From contig JBBIOI010000033.1 of the NCBI GenBank assembly GCA_037443425.1, forward strand, positions 1 to 30,261: 30,261 nucleotides of DNA, given 5' to 3'. The stretch comes from JBBIOI01 sp037443425. GTDB lineage: Bacteria > Desulfobacterota > BSN033 > UBA1163. The position numbers were made by a program, and so were the translations under genes. Below the pieces are notes generated by a model, which searched no databases, was not told where the DNA came from, and saw only the letters and a program-made list of their open reading frames with translations. The stretch's first letter is position 1. The number at the start of each line of letters is the position of its first letter. Shown here in pieces: positions 14,788 to 22,654 of this stretch.

Positions 14788-15717
14788 TCAGGATAATCTT
14801 TTGAGGAATAATTCTAAAAATCTTTCGGAGTCCACATCTAAAGATACTTCAATAGGTAATCCTTCTTCGAGAATAGTTGTTTTACCATAAAATTCTCCTG
14901 CCTGAGTTTCAACTTCGATTGGAAGTCTTTCTTTTTTTACAAGTGTTGGGTCAATTGCCACTCCCACTGCAAGTGGATCATGAAGATGAACAATTTCCCT
15001 GTTTCTGAACATACGTGTTGTTTGATTATATCCTGTTGCCTCAATAACAAATTTTGAAAAAGGGGTTTTCATTGGCATCAATCTTTCTTCCATATATTTA
15101 GATGTAAGATTAACCTTATGTGTAACATCCAGTGGTACAAGGGTAATTGGGAGCCCTGATCCAAATACTATACTTGCCGAAAGGGGGTCACTATATATAT
15201 TGAACTCAGCATGGGGCGTTATATTTCCTTCTGTTTTTATAGCTCCTCCCATGATAATAATTTCTCTGATCATTTTCAAAGCTCTTAAATCTTTTTTTAT
15301 GGCAAGTGCAATATTTGTAAGAGGACCTATAGCAATTAAGCTCAATTCTTCTCCATACTGGAGGGCCATTTCTATGATAAGTTCATGAGCACTTTTTGGA
15401 TATATATCCCAAAATCTATCTTCGGTTTTTATTTCTAATTTTGCTCCTCCAAGACCATTCATTCCGTGTATGGAATGTGCATATATTGGTATTCCGCTTA
15501 AAGGTTTATCTGCTCCCTTGGCTATAACTGGGCTCTCTTTTGGGCTTATGAGGGAGAGTACTTTTTTGATATTTTCAAAGACCTGGTTTAGCGGGACATT
15601 TCCATTTACTGCGGTTATAGCTTTTACCTTTAATTCAGAAGAGTGAAAGGCTAAGATTAAGGCAAAGGCATCGTCCACTCCAACATCACAATCGATAATA
15701 ACCTTTTTAGCCATCAT
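14788..15717 (-). CDS. inosine/uridine-preferring nucleoside hydrolase
   Basis: This 309-residue protein starts with KVIIDCDVGVDDAFALILA, the IunH signature DxDxGxDDA whose Asp residues bind the catalytic calcium. 'AITAVNGNVPLNQVFEN' is the family's 'TTVxGN' segment, 'SIHGMNGLGG' the 'HGxxGLGG' loop, and 'IGPLTNIALA' plus 'MGGAI...GNITPHAEFNIYSDP' line the site. The enzyme hydrolyses ribonucleosides to free base and ribose. The His of HDPLAVG near residue 243 matches the active-site His of the family. AAGGAAG precedes the paired ATG ATG; the second ATG (15714) is equally possible. The adjacent ribokinase would use its ribose product. Confidence 0.93.
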   Translation of the reverse strand: MMAKKVIIDCDVGVDDAFALILAFHSSELKVKAITAVNGNVPLNQVFENIKKVLSLISPKESPVIAKGADKPLSGIPIYAHSIHGMNGLGGAKLEIKTEDRFWDIYPKSAHELIIEMALQYGEELSLIAIGPLTNIALAIKKDLRALKMIREIIIMGGAIKTEGNITPHAEFNIYSDPLSASIVFGSGLPITLVPLDVTHKVNLTSKYMEERLMPMKTPFSKFVIEATGYNQTTRMFRNREIVHLHDPLAVGVAIDPTLVKKERLPIEVETQAGEFYGKTTILEEGLPIEVSLDVDSERFLELFLKRLS

Positions 15718-15751
15718 TTCTTCCTTTAAAAGATTTTATGAGGGTAGACTT

Positions 15752-16567
15752 TTATTGGCCCTTTATCTTTTTTAAGATGAGTTTAGCAATCTCTTCTGAA
15801 GTCCATTTTTCTCTTTTTTCTGCCTTTTCAAGATCTATCTCTGAAGGATTTCCACAGTATCCCAGGGGTGTGATCTCTTTTGCCTTTTGTCCACCTTTCC
15901 GCCATATGTTTAATCCTTCTATAGTGGTCTTTGATGATTCTAAACGTTTTGCAAGCTCAATATTTACAAGTTCAGGAAAGTTCTTTATCATCAAACTCGT
16001 CTCAGAACCACCTGCATGAAGATCAAAAAACTCGGTTTTAGGTTCTGGCTGAACTGGTTGTGGAATAATGTATGGTTCTTCTCCAGTTAGCCCTGTCATC
16101 CGTATGAAAAATTCTGGTAATATATAATATATTCCTTCGCCCAGTGCTTCATAAGATTTTTTAGCTACCTCGATTATACTTTTTACATGGTTTAAATCTC
16201 CATGAATATTTAATAGGAATATTTTATCAAAACCCCAAGATTTTAAAGATTGAATGATTTCTACAAGGATTGAAACCATAGTGTCCGGTTTTACAGTAAA
16301 TGAACCAGGGAAACCATTTGTTGCAACATTTATACCCCAGTAGAAAGGTGGTGAGATTAAGGCTCGCTGTCCCAGGTGGTTTAAATTACTTCTCACCTTT
16401 TTACATAGATTATAGGTTAGATAGGCATCTGTTCCGAGACACAGATGTGGACCATGTTCTTCAATAACTGCGATCGGAAAAAGAACAGGCAGTTTCTCTT
16501 TTGCTGCTTCTTCGATCTCGGGATAGGTCATATCGGCCATAGTTTCAGAGAAAATTGAATAGGGCAT
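15752..16567 (-). CDS. creatininase-family metal-dependent amidohydrolase
   Basis: This is a 271-residue protein with the family's metal-site motifs: IEEHGPHLCLGTD (E36, H38, D47), NIHGDLNH (H122) and HAGGSETS (H184, E189), together with 'NGFPGSFTVKPDTM'. Known members are creatininase, archaeal deformylases of flavin/deazaflavin synthesis and mycofactocin MftE; all cleave amide-like bonds with a two-metal centre. The usual NxHGGN motif is NIHGDLN here. AAGGAG lies eight bases before the start, 12 bases after the ligA stop. Standing between ligA and a nucleoside hydrolase, it might act on a purine or pyrimidine ring-opened product, but the substrate is unknown. Confidence 0.88.
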   Translation of the reverse strand: MPYSIFSETMADMTYPEIEEAAKEKLPVLFPIAVIEEHGPHLCLGTDAYLTYNLCKKVRSNLNHLGQRALISPPFYWGINVATNGFPGSFTVKPDTMVSILVEIIQSLKSWGFDKIFLLNIHGDLNHVKSIIEVAKKSYEALGEGIYYILPEFFIRMTGLTGEEPYIIPQPVQPEPKTEFFDLHAGGSETSLMIKNFPELVNIELAKRLESSKTTIEGLNIWRKGGQKAKEITPLGYCGNPSEIDLEKAEKREKWTSEEIAKLILKKIKGQ

Positions 16568-16579
16568 CTATCTACTCCT

Positions 16580-18580
16580 TCAACTTATCATCTTCTTAAA
16601 TTCTTCTTCTGTTAGGGTCTTAATTCCAAGCTCTCGAGCCTTATCAAGTTTTGAACCAGGATCCTCTCCAACAACAACATAATCAACCTTTTTTGAAACG
16701 GTTGATGATGTCATCCCTCCAAGGGATTCTACAATGTTTCTTGCCTCGTCTCTTCCATAAGATTTAAGCGTTCCTGTAAACACAAACGTTTTTCCAGAAA
16801 GCTTACCTTTCTCCTTTGGTTTAGGTTCGATAATCTTTAGGCCTGCTTTTTTAAGCCTATCAATAGATTCCTTATTCTTCTTATCTCTAAAGAATTGATA
16901 TACACTTGTAGCTACCTCTGGCCCTATTCCTTCAATCTTCATCAGGTCTTCTTTTGAGAGATTGAAGAAATCGTCAAGCCTCGGGAAATTTCTTGCAAGG
17001 TCTTCAGCTGTTGTCTCACCTACATGCCGTATGCCGAGGGCAAAAATGAACTTTGCGAGCGGTTTTGTTTTACTTGCCTCTATAGCATCGATTATATTCT
17101 GTGCAGATTTATCCGCCATCCTTTCAAGAGATGCGAGGTCTTCTTTTTTGAGGTAGTAGATATCGGCTATGTCTTTGACAAGCCCTTTGTCAACAAGTTG
17201 GTCAATCAACTTTGTACCGAGTCCTTCTATATCCATTGCTCGTTTAGAAGCGAAGTGCTTTATTCGACCTTTTAACTGTGCAGGACAATCAAGTCCGATA
17301 CAGCGATGAATAGCTTCTTCTTTAATAACATCAGCTCCACAAACAGGACATTTTGAGGGCATCTTGAATTTCTTTTCAGTCCCTTTTCTTTTAGAGGTTA
17401 TAACTCCGACCACTTCAGGTATTACGTCACCAGCCCTTTGGATTATGACTGTATCACCGATTCTTACATCCTTTTTATCGATCTCATCCTGATTGTGAAG
17501 GGTTGCACGGCTAACCTCTACCCCTCCAACCTTAACAGGTTCCATCACAGCCACTGGGGTGAGAACACCTGTTCTTCCTACTTGGACAATAATGTCCAGT
17601 ATTTTGGTTGTTTCCTGTTTCGGCTCGAATTTAAAGGCTATAGCCCAGCGAGGGCTCCTTGATATTTCTCCAAGCCTTGATTGTAGCTCAAGGCTATTAA
17701 CTTTTATAACAATCCCATCAATCTCATAAGGTAGACTTTCTCTCTTTTCCTTCATTTCATGGTAATATTCCAAGACTTCTTCTATACTTTTACATTTCTT
17801 TATATGGGGATTTACTCTTAGACCCCATTTTGAGAAGGTTTGGAGTACCTCCCATTGTGTTTTGAATGTCCACCCCCTGACTTCTCCTATGCCGTAGCAA
17901 TAGATTTCGAGGGGCCTTTCTGCAGTTATCCTTGAATCAAGCTGTCGGACAGAGCCCGCTGCTGCATTCCTTGGATTGGCAAATGGAGGTTCACCCGATT
18001 GTTCTCTTTTGCGATTGAGTTCCTGAAATTTTTTGATCTGCATAATCACTTCACCACGAACCTCCAATCTTTCAGGGGCAGGAATCTCTTTCTGAATAAG
18101 TCTTAAAGGAATCGTCCTAATTGTTCGAAGATTCTGAGTTACATTTTCACCGTTAATACCATCTCCACGTGTGGATCCTACAACAAAGATTCCTCTTTCA
18201 TAAACAAGTTCAACGGCTAAACCATCAAGCTTTGGTTCTGAGACATATTCAATATCTCCTGAGATGCCTAAAAATTTTTTTACCCTCTTATCAAAATCAC
18301 GAGCCTCGGCTTCGTTAAATGCGTTTGCAAGGCTAAGCATAGGGATTGTGTGCCTTACAATTTCAAATTCCTCCAGAGGAGGGGCACCGACTCTCTGAGT
18401 AGGAGATGAAGGTGAACGAAGTTCGGGATACTGTTCTTCTAATTTTTCAAGTTCTCTAAGGAGTCTGTCATATTCGGCATCAGGAATTTCTGGCTTATCA
18501 AGCACATAATAGAGATAATTGTGGTACTCAATCTCTTCTCTAAGTTTTTCAACCTTTTTCTTAATAGACTCTGGTACCAT
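16580..18580 (-). CDS. ligA: NAD-dependent DNA ligase LigA
   Basis: This 666-residue protein is of normal family length. In order it has: domain Ia (HNYLYYVLDKPEIPDAEYD) that binds NMN; the adenylation domain with nucleophile K117 in KLDG and 'GSTRGDGINGENVTQN'; the OB fold ('VGRTGVLTPVAVMEPV'); a four-Cys zinc finger (CPVC...C...C); helix-hairpin-helix repeats ('GIRHVGETTAEDLA', 'IEGIGPEVA'); and a C-terminal BRCT domain ('LSGKTFVFTGTL'). It seals nicks in DNA replication and repair using NAD. It is the first gene of the leftward run. There is no Shine-Dalgarno sequence, and a good promoter -10 lies only about ten bases before the ATG. Confidence 0.98.
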   Translation of the reverse strand: MVPESIKKKVEKLREEIEYHNYLYYVLDKPEIPDAEYDRLLRELEKLEEQYPELRSPSSPTQRVGAPPLEEFEIVRHTIPMLSLANAFNEAEARDFDKRVKKFLGISGDIEYVSEPKLDGLAVELVYERGIFVVGSTRGDGINGENVTQNLRTIRTIPLRLIQKEIPAPERLEVRGEVIMQIKKFQELNRKREQSGEPPFANPRNAAAGSVRQLDSRITAERPLEIYCYGIGEVRGWTFKTQWEVLQTFSKWGLRVNPHIKKCKSIEEVLEYYHEMKEKRESLPYEIDGIVIKVNSLELQSRLGEISRSPRWAIAFKFEPKQETTKILDIIVQVGRTGVLTPVAVMEPVKVGGVEVSRATLHNQDEIDKKDVRIGDTVIIQRAGDVIPEVVGVITSKRKGTEKKFKMPSKCPVCGADVIKEEAIHRCIGLDCPAQLKGRIKHFASKRAMDIEGLGTKLIDQLVDKGLVKDIADIYYLKKEDLASLERMADKSAQNIIDAIEASKTKPLAKFIFALGIRHVGETTAEDLARNFPRLDDFFNLSKEDLMKIEGIGPEVATSVYQFFRDKKNKESIDRLKKAGLKIIEPKPKEKGKLSGKTFVFTGTLKSYGRDEARNIVESLGGMTSSTVSKKVDYVVVGEDPGSKLDKARELGIKTLTEEEFKKMIS

Positions 18581-18589
18581 ACGTTATTT

Positions 18590-18618
18590 ATTTTAGATAC
18601 TTAAAAGAGTATTGTCAA
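18590..18618 (-). promoter_or_regulatory. predicted promoter of the ligA-led operon
   Basis: Reading leftward, TTGACA (18618-18613), 17 bases, then TAAAAT (18595-18590) is a near-consensus sigma-70 promoter. The expected start of transcription is about 18583, three bases before the ligA ATG at 18580, so the messenger would be almost leaderless. This agrees with the missing ribosome site. Confidence 0.65.
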
Positions 18619-18868
18619 TTCTTAATTTTGAGACCTCTGAAAAAGTCTTTGAGAGACTGTGGAGGCGCAAGGTTCAAGACCCTTTATCCCACCTCCCCCA
18701 ATCTGAAAAGATTTTAAATATTTTTTAGAACTCTCATTTCCAGACTTCAAAAAAGTCATTTATAGATGGAGGGAGATTGCAAAATATTGTGATTAATAAA
18801 CTGAGAATAGGCATATATTGTGGTAAGAAAAAAACCGAAAAATTTTTGATTTAAATATAAAATTTTAC
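18619..18868. other. intergenic stretch between divergent ligA and mraZ
   Basis: These 250 bases contain no supported gene. They are AT-rich apart from a patch at about 18650-18705 with small hairpins, e.g. AGTCT/AGACT around TTGAG and GGAGG with CCTCC. GACTT/AAGTC around CAAAA lies further on. Two loosely similar segments containing GAAAAAGTC and CAAAAAAGTC occur about 90 bases apart. No tRNA or riboswitch fold is evident. Confidence 0.5.
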
Positions 18869-18895
18869 TTGACAAATTTAATTTTTCAGTATATT
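18869..18895 (+). promoter_or_regulatory. predicted dcw-cluster promoter (mraZ promoter)
   Basis: TTGACA (18869-18874) is followed after 15 bases by TATATT (18890-18895). TATTTC at 18892-18897 gives the more usual 17-base spacing. The MraZ repeats start 12 bases downstream. All genes from mraZ to the right edge are co-directional and tightly spaced, so this probably drives the whole cluster. Confidence 0.6.
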
Positions 18896-18907
18896 TCTTT
18901 TAAACAA

Positions 18908-18932
18908 GTGGGAAAAAGTGGAAAAAGGTGGT
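18908..18932 (+). promoter_or_regulatory. MraZ operator: three GTGG repeats at 10-base spacing
   Basis: GTGGG (18908-18912), GTGGA (18918-18922) and GTGGT (18928-18932) are each separated by five A-rich bases. Direct GTGGG-type repeats on one helical face, just after the promoter, are the known binding site of MraZ in other bacteria. The site lies 28 bases before the mraZ start, so MraZ probably represses its own cluster. Confidence 0.8.
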
Positions 18933-18960
18933 ATGGTTTTAAATTTTTGGGGGTTATTTA

Positions 18961-19404
18961 ATGTTTCGTGGTCGATATGAACACACTATAGATTCAAAAG
19001 GAAGAATTAGCATTCCCTCAAAATTCCGAGAGATTTTAGCTGAAAAATACAATAACAGATTAGTGATAACAAACTTTGACCACTGCCTTGTTGCCTTTCC
19101 TTATGAAGAGTGGAATTTATTAATTGAACAGAAGATAGGTAATTTTTCTATTATGAGAAAGGAGATGAGTGCTTTTTTAAGATATTTTTATTCCAGTGCT
19201 ATTGACTGTTTTATTGACAAGCAAGGAAGACTACTTATTCCACAAACTCTCAGAGATTATGCAAATCTTCAAAAAGATGTCGTATTGGTAGGTGAGGGGC
19301 GATTTATAGAAATATTTGCTAAAGAGCGTTGGCTGGAGGTTGTAAAACAGGTTGAAGAAGGATTTGATCAAGTAAGAGAGACACTGGCCAATCTTGGAAT
19401 TTGA
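18961..19404 (+). CDS. mraZ: MraZ, transcriptional regulator of the dcw cluster
   Basis: This 147-residue protein has the two tandem SpoVT/AbrB-like motifs of MraZ: DSKGRISIPSKFRE (residues about 11-24) and DKQGRLLIPQTLRD. The conserved start MFRGRYEHTID is also present. MraZ forms a ring-shaped oligomer that binds GTGGG direct repeats upstream of its own gene and represses the division/cell-wall operon. Such repeats are present 28 bases upstream. The ribosome site is a weak GGGGGT. The gene is followed by rsmH after 21 bases. Confidence 0.97.
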   Translation: MFRGRYEHTIDSKGRISIPSKFREILAEKYNNRLVITNFDHCLVAFPYEEWNLLIEQKIGNFSIMRKEMSAFLRYFYSSAIDCFIDKQGRLLIPQTLRDYANLQKDVVLVGEGRFIEIFAKERWLEVVKQVEEGFDQVRETLANLGI

Positions 19405-19425
19405 TTTTTGGGAGAGATAAAAATT

Positions 19426-20310
19426 TTGAAACACATCCCTGTAATGGTTGAGGAGGTTATGAAGTTTTTAAGATGTGAGCCTGGTCGAACCTATGTAGAT
19501 GCCACATTAGGGTGTGGTGGACATGCAGAGGAGATTCTAAGGCGAACATCTCCCGATGGAATGCTAATCGGATTTGAATGGGATGAGGACGCTATTTCAG
19601 TGGCTAAAAAAGTTTTAGAACCTTATGAAGGGAGGATTAAGATCATTCATAAAAATTTTATTCATTTAGCTGATACTCTCGAAGAATTGAAGATAGAAGA
19701 AGTAGATGGCATATTGATCGATCCCGGTCTTTCGTCCCTACAGCTTGAGGATAGATCAAGAGGTTTCAGTTTTATGGGAGATGGTCCTTTGGATATGAGA
19801 ATGGATAAAAGAAACAAAATTACAGCAGAATATTTATTAAATAGACTAACATCAAAAGAACTTGAGACTATCTTATATGAATACGGAAACGAAAGATGGG
19901 CCAAAAAGATTGCAAAGGCATTGGTTGAAGAAAGAGAGAGAGCTCCAATAAGAACGACACAAACCTTGAGAAGAATAGTTCATCAAGCAATACCTAAGAG
20001 GTATCACTCAAAGAGGATAGATCCAGCAACAAAAACATTTCAAGCAATTAGAATCAAGGTTAATAATGAACTTGAGAATCTGAGAGATATTTTAACAACG
20101 GGCTGGCGTTTTTTAAAAAAGGGGGGAAGGTTATGCGTCCTTTCATTCCATTCCCTTGAAGATCGCATCATTAAGGAAACCTTTAAAAATTTAGAAAAAG
20201 ATGGATTCATTCATATAATTACCAAAAAACCTGTCACACCAAGTTTAGAGGAGATAAGAATAAATCCAAGGGCGAGAAGTGCAAAACTAAGATGTGCTGA
20301 AAGGATATAA
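19426..20310 (+). CDS. rsmH: 16S rRNA (cytosine-1402-N4) methyltransferase RsmH
   Basis: This protein has 294 residues from the TTG at 19426. I prefer this start to the TTG at 19408 because GGGAGAG lies nine bases upstream and the protein then begins MKHIPVMVEEV, as usual in the family. DATLGCGGHAEEIL is the S-adenosylmethionine loop, and GPLDMRMD, 'TFQAIRIKVN' and VLSFHSLEDRI are the other family blocks. The enzyme methylates C1402 in the ribosomal decoding site. The segment normally reading LDLGVSS is IDPGLSS here. The gene sits in its normal place after mraZ (formerly mraW). Confidence 0.96.
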   Translation: MKHIPVMVEEVMKFLRCEPGRTYVDATLGCGGHAEEILRRTSPDGMLIGFEWDEDAISVAKKVLEPYEGRIKIIHKNFIHLADTLEELKIEEVDGILIDPGLSSLQLEDRSRGFSFMGDGPLDMRMDKRNKITAEYLLNRLTSKELETILYEYGNERWAKKIAKALVEERERAPIRTTQTLRRIVHQAIPKRYHSKRIDPATKTFQAIRIKVNNELENLRDILTTGWRFLKKGGRLCVLSFHSLEDRIIKETFKNLEKDGFIHIITKKPVTPSLEEIRINPRARSAKLRCAERI

Positions 20311-20331
20311 GTACTCTTTTGGAGAGATGTA

Positions 20332-20673
20332 ATGGTAAACCTTTCAAATCATAATTCAGATCGAATCCTATGGTCTGGAGGATCTATAAATGTAAAAAAA
20401 GGGTACATTAAATCGAGACTTCTTTTATTTACATTTATATTGCTTATATTTATTACAGGCTGTCTTTTCTATGTCTGGTCAAGAATACAGGTAATTGATA
20501 TTGGCTATAAGATATCCGAAGAACTTTCCAGAGGTAAAAGACTTGCTGAAACAAATAAAAAACTAAAATTAGAGATTGCAATACTGAAATCTTATAACAG
20601 AATTGGAAAGATTGCTTCTCAAGAACTTAAGATGATTGAACCAAATCCAAATCAGGTAATTGTGATTCGATGA
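20332..20673 (+). CDS. ftsL: cell-division protein FtsL
   Basis: This is a 113-residue bitopic membrane protein: about 27 N-terminal cytoplasmic residues, one transmembrane helix at about 29-50 (LLLFTFILLIFITGCLFYVW), then a periplasmic coiled coil (ISEELSRGKRLAETNKKLKLEIAIL). The end has the usual 'RIGKIASQELKMIEPNPNQVIVI' block of FtsL/DivIC proteins. FtsL joins FtsB and FtsQ and activates FtsW-FtsI at the septum. Sequence conservation in this family is poor, so the call rests on size, topology and position between rsmH and ftsI. GGAGAG precedes the ATG, and its last four bases overlap the ftsI start (ATGA). Confidence 0.85.
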   Translation: MVNLSNHNSDRILWSGGSINVKKGYIKSRLLLFTFILLIFITGCLFYVWSRIQVIDIGYKISEELSRGKRLAETNKKLKLEIAILKSYNRIGKIASQELKMIEPNPNQVIVIR

Positions 20674-22649
20674 AAAGAAGGACTATAAATTGGTTTAAAT
20701 TCAGAATAATACTGATATGCTTGATAATATTGTTGAGCTTCATACTGATAAGTATACGAATGTTTCAACTTCAGGTTATAGAGAAAGAACAGCTTTATAA
20801 GATGGCTTCAGAACAGCATTATGTGAGGATTCCAATCGGAAAGAAGAGAGGGACCATTTATGATACAAAAGGGAATGAATTAGCTGTTAGTATTGAAGTG
20901 GATTCAATTTTTACAGACCCAAAGAAGGTTAAAGATTTAGACGGAAGGGTTCAAAAGCTCTCTTCAATCCTTCAGATTGACAGAGGGGAATTGGTTAATA
21001 AGTTTAAAAGTCAAAAATCCTTCGAATGGATAAAAAGAAAGGTCTCCCAAAAAGAGGCTGAAGAAGTAAAGGCACTAAATATCCCGGGGATTTACTTCTT
21101 AAAGGAAAGTAAACGCTTTTATCCTAATATGGAATTGGGTGCCCATGTGATTGGGTTTGTTGGGCTCGATTCAAGGGGCTTAGAGGGGATAGAGTTCCAA
21201 TATGATCAAGTTTTGAGTGGCAAGAATGATCTTTGGACATTTGGTAGGGATGCAAAAGGTCGTATTATAGTTTTGGATGGTGTGCCAGTTGACAATGAGA
21301 ATAAACCTGCAAATATATATCTTACCATCGACAAGCATATACAGCATATCGTAGAAAACGAGCTAAACCTTGCAGTAAAGAAATGGGGGGCAAAAGGGGC
21401 AATATGTATCGCCATGGAACCTTTCTCTGGAAAGGTTTTAGCCATGGCCTCTTACCCAACGTTTAATCCTAACGAATTTCTTTCCTATCGTGCCAAGACT
21501 TGGAGAAATAAAGCAGTTTCAGATGTTTTTGAACCAGGTAGTCTATTTAAGACTTTTCTTGCTGCAGCTGCTCTTGAGGAGAAGCTTGTAAGACCGACAG
21601 ACTCATTTTTCTGTGAAAATGGAGTTTATACGGTTTACGATAGAAAGATTCGAGACCATTCTAAACATGGTTGGCTAACATTTCAACAGATAATTAAGTA
21701 TTCAAGCAATATAGGAGTATCCAAGATTGGTGAGAAGGTGGGTAAAGAAACTCTCTACCGTTATATAAAATCCTTTGGATTTGGTGAAAAGACAATGGTT
21801 GGTTTGCCCGGAGAGGAAAAAGGAATCCTTCATCATCCAAAATACTGGAGTCCTGTTTCCCTCGATACAATATCTTTTGGACAGGGTATTTCTGTGACAG
21901 CAATTCAACTAATCACAGCACTTTCAGCGCTTGCAAATGGTGGAAACCTTATGAAACCTCTTATTGTGGAGAGGATCTTAAATGATAGCGGTAAGGTTAT
22001 CCAATCCTTTGAACCACAAATTATAAGAAAAGTAATTTCAGAGAGCACTGCAAGGCAATTAACAATCATTCTTAAATCGGTGACAGAAAAGGGAGGAACA
22101 GGTGAGGCGGCAGTGCCATCTGGATATGAAGTTGCAGGCAAGACAGGGACTGCACAGAAGGTTGACACAGTTCTCGGAGGTTATTCAGAAGATCGCTATA
22201 TAAGTGGTTTTATGGGTTTTGGACCTTTGGAAAACCCAAAGATAGCCATCATTGTTATTATAGACGAACCAAAAGGGCCTGCCTATGGAGGAGTAGTTGC
22301 AGCCCCTGTATTTAAAGCGATCTTAGAAAAGGTCCTCCCCTATCTCAATGTGTTTCCCAAAGGAACAATTGTTGTTAAGAAAGAAGCCACCCCGATTATT
22401 GAGAAAGAGCCTTCAAATCCTCAGGCTTCAATAAATGGAATAAAAATGGGTAAGGGGACAGAGGTTATAACGATGCCTGACCTTATGGGATTAACAATGA
22501 GAAGTGCATTGAGTCGAATCGAAGGAAAGGGTTTGATTATAAAGGTCTCTGGAAATGGCAGGTTAGTCGAGCAGATTCCAAAACCAGGGACAATTTTGGA
22601 AAAAGGTGATATCTGCTATCTTAGATTTGAATCACTTTCATCATCATAA
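20670..22649 (+). CDS. ftsI: septal peptidoglycan transpeptidase FtsI (PBP3-like) with PASTA domain
   Basis: This is a 659-residue class B penicillin-binding protein. It has an N-terminal membrane anchor (residues about 10-32), a pedestal domain (RGTIYDTKGNELAVS, 'GLEGIEFQYD'), and a transpeptidase domain. The active-site motifs are S291-L-F-K294, S345-S-N347 and K491-T-G493. A C-terminal PASTA domain (about 592-655, 'MPDLMGLTMRSAL') is usual in deltaproteobacterial and Gram-positive division enzymes but absent from E. coli FtsI. It cross-links septal wall and partners FtsW in this cluster. The GSLFK reading, with Leu where Thr is common, keeps both catalytic residues. It overlaps ftsL by four bases. 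Confidence 0.95.
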   Translation: MKRRTINWFKFRIILICLIILLSFILISIRMFQLQVIEKEQLYKMASEQHYVRIPIGKKRGTIYDTKGNELAVSIEVDSIFTDPKKVKDLDGRVQKLSSILQIDRGELVNKFKSQKSFEWIKRKVSQKEAEEVKALNIPGIYFLKESKRFYPNMELGAHVIGFVGLDSRGLEGIEFQYDQVLSGKNDLWTFGRDAKGRIIVLDGVPVDNENKPANIYLTIDKHIQHIVENELNLAVKKWGAKGAICIAMEPFSGKVLAMASYPTFNPNEFLSYRAKTWRNKAVSDVFEPGSLFKTFLAAAALEEKLVRPTDSFFCENGVYTVYDRKIRDHSKHGWLTFQQIIKYSSNIGVSKIGEKVGKETLYRYIKSFGFGEKTMVGLPGEEKGILHHPKYWSPVSLDTISFGQGISVTAIQLITALSALANGGNLMKPLIVERILNDSGKVIQSFEPQIIRKVISESTARQLTIILKSVTEKGGTGEAAVPSGYEVAGKTGTAQKVDTVLGGYSEDRYISGFMGFGPLENPKIAIIVIIDEPKGPAYGGVVAAPVFKAILEKVLPYLNVFPKGTIVVKKEATPIIEKEPSNPQASINGIKMGKGTEVITMPDLMGLTMRSALSRIEGKGLIIKVSGNGRLVEQIPKPGTILEKGDICYLRFESLSSS

Positions 22650-22654
22650 AGAAT

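Noticed and set aside
18655..18700. tRNA-like segment with GGTTCAAGACC
   Set aside because: It resembles a T-arm only. No acceptor, D or anticodon stems can be drawn around it.
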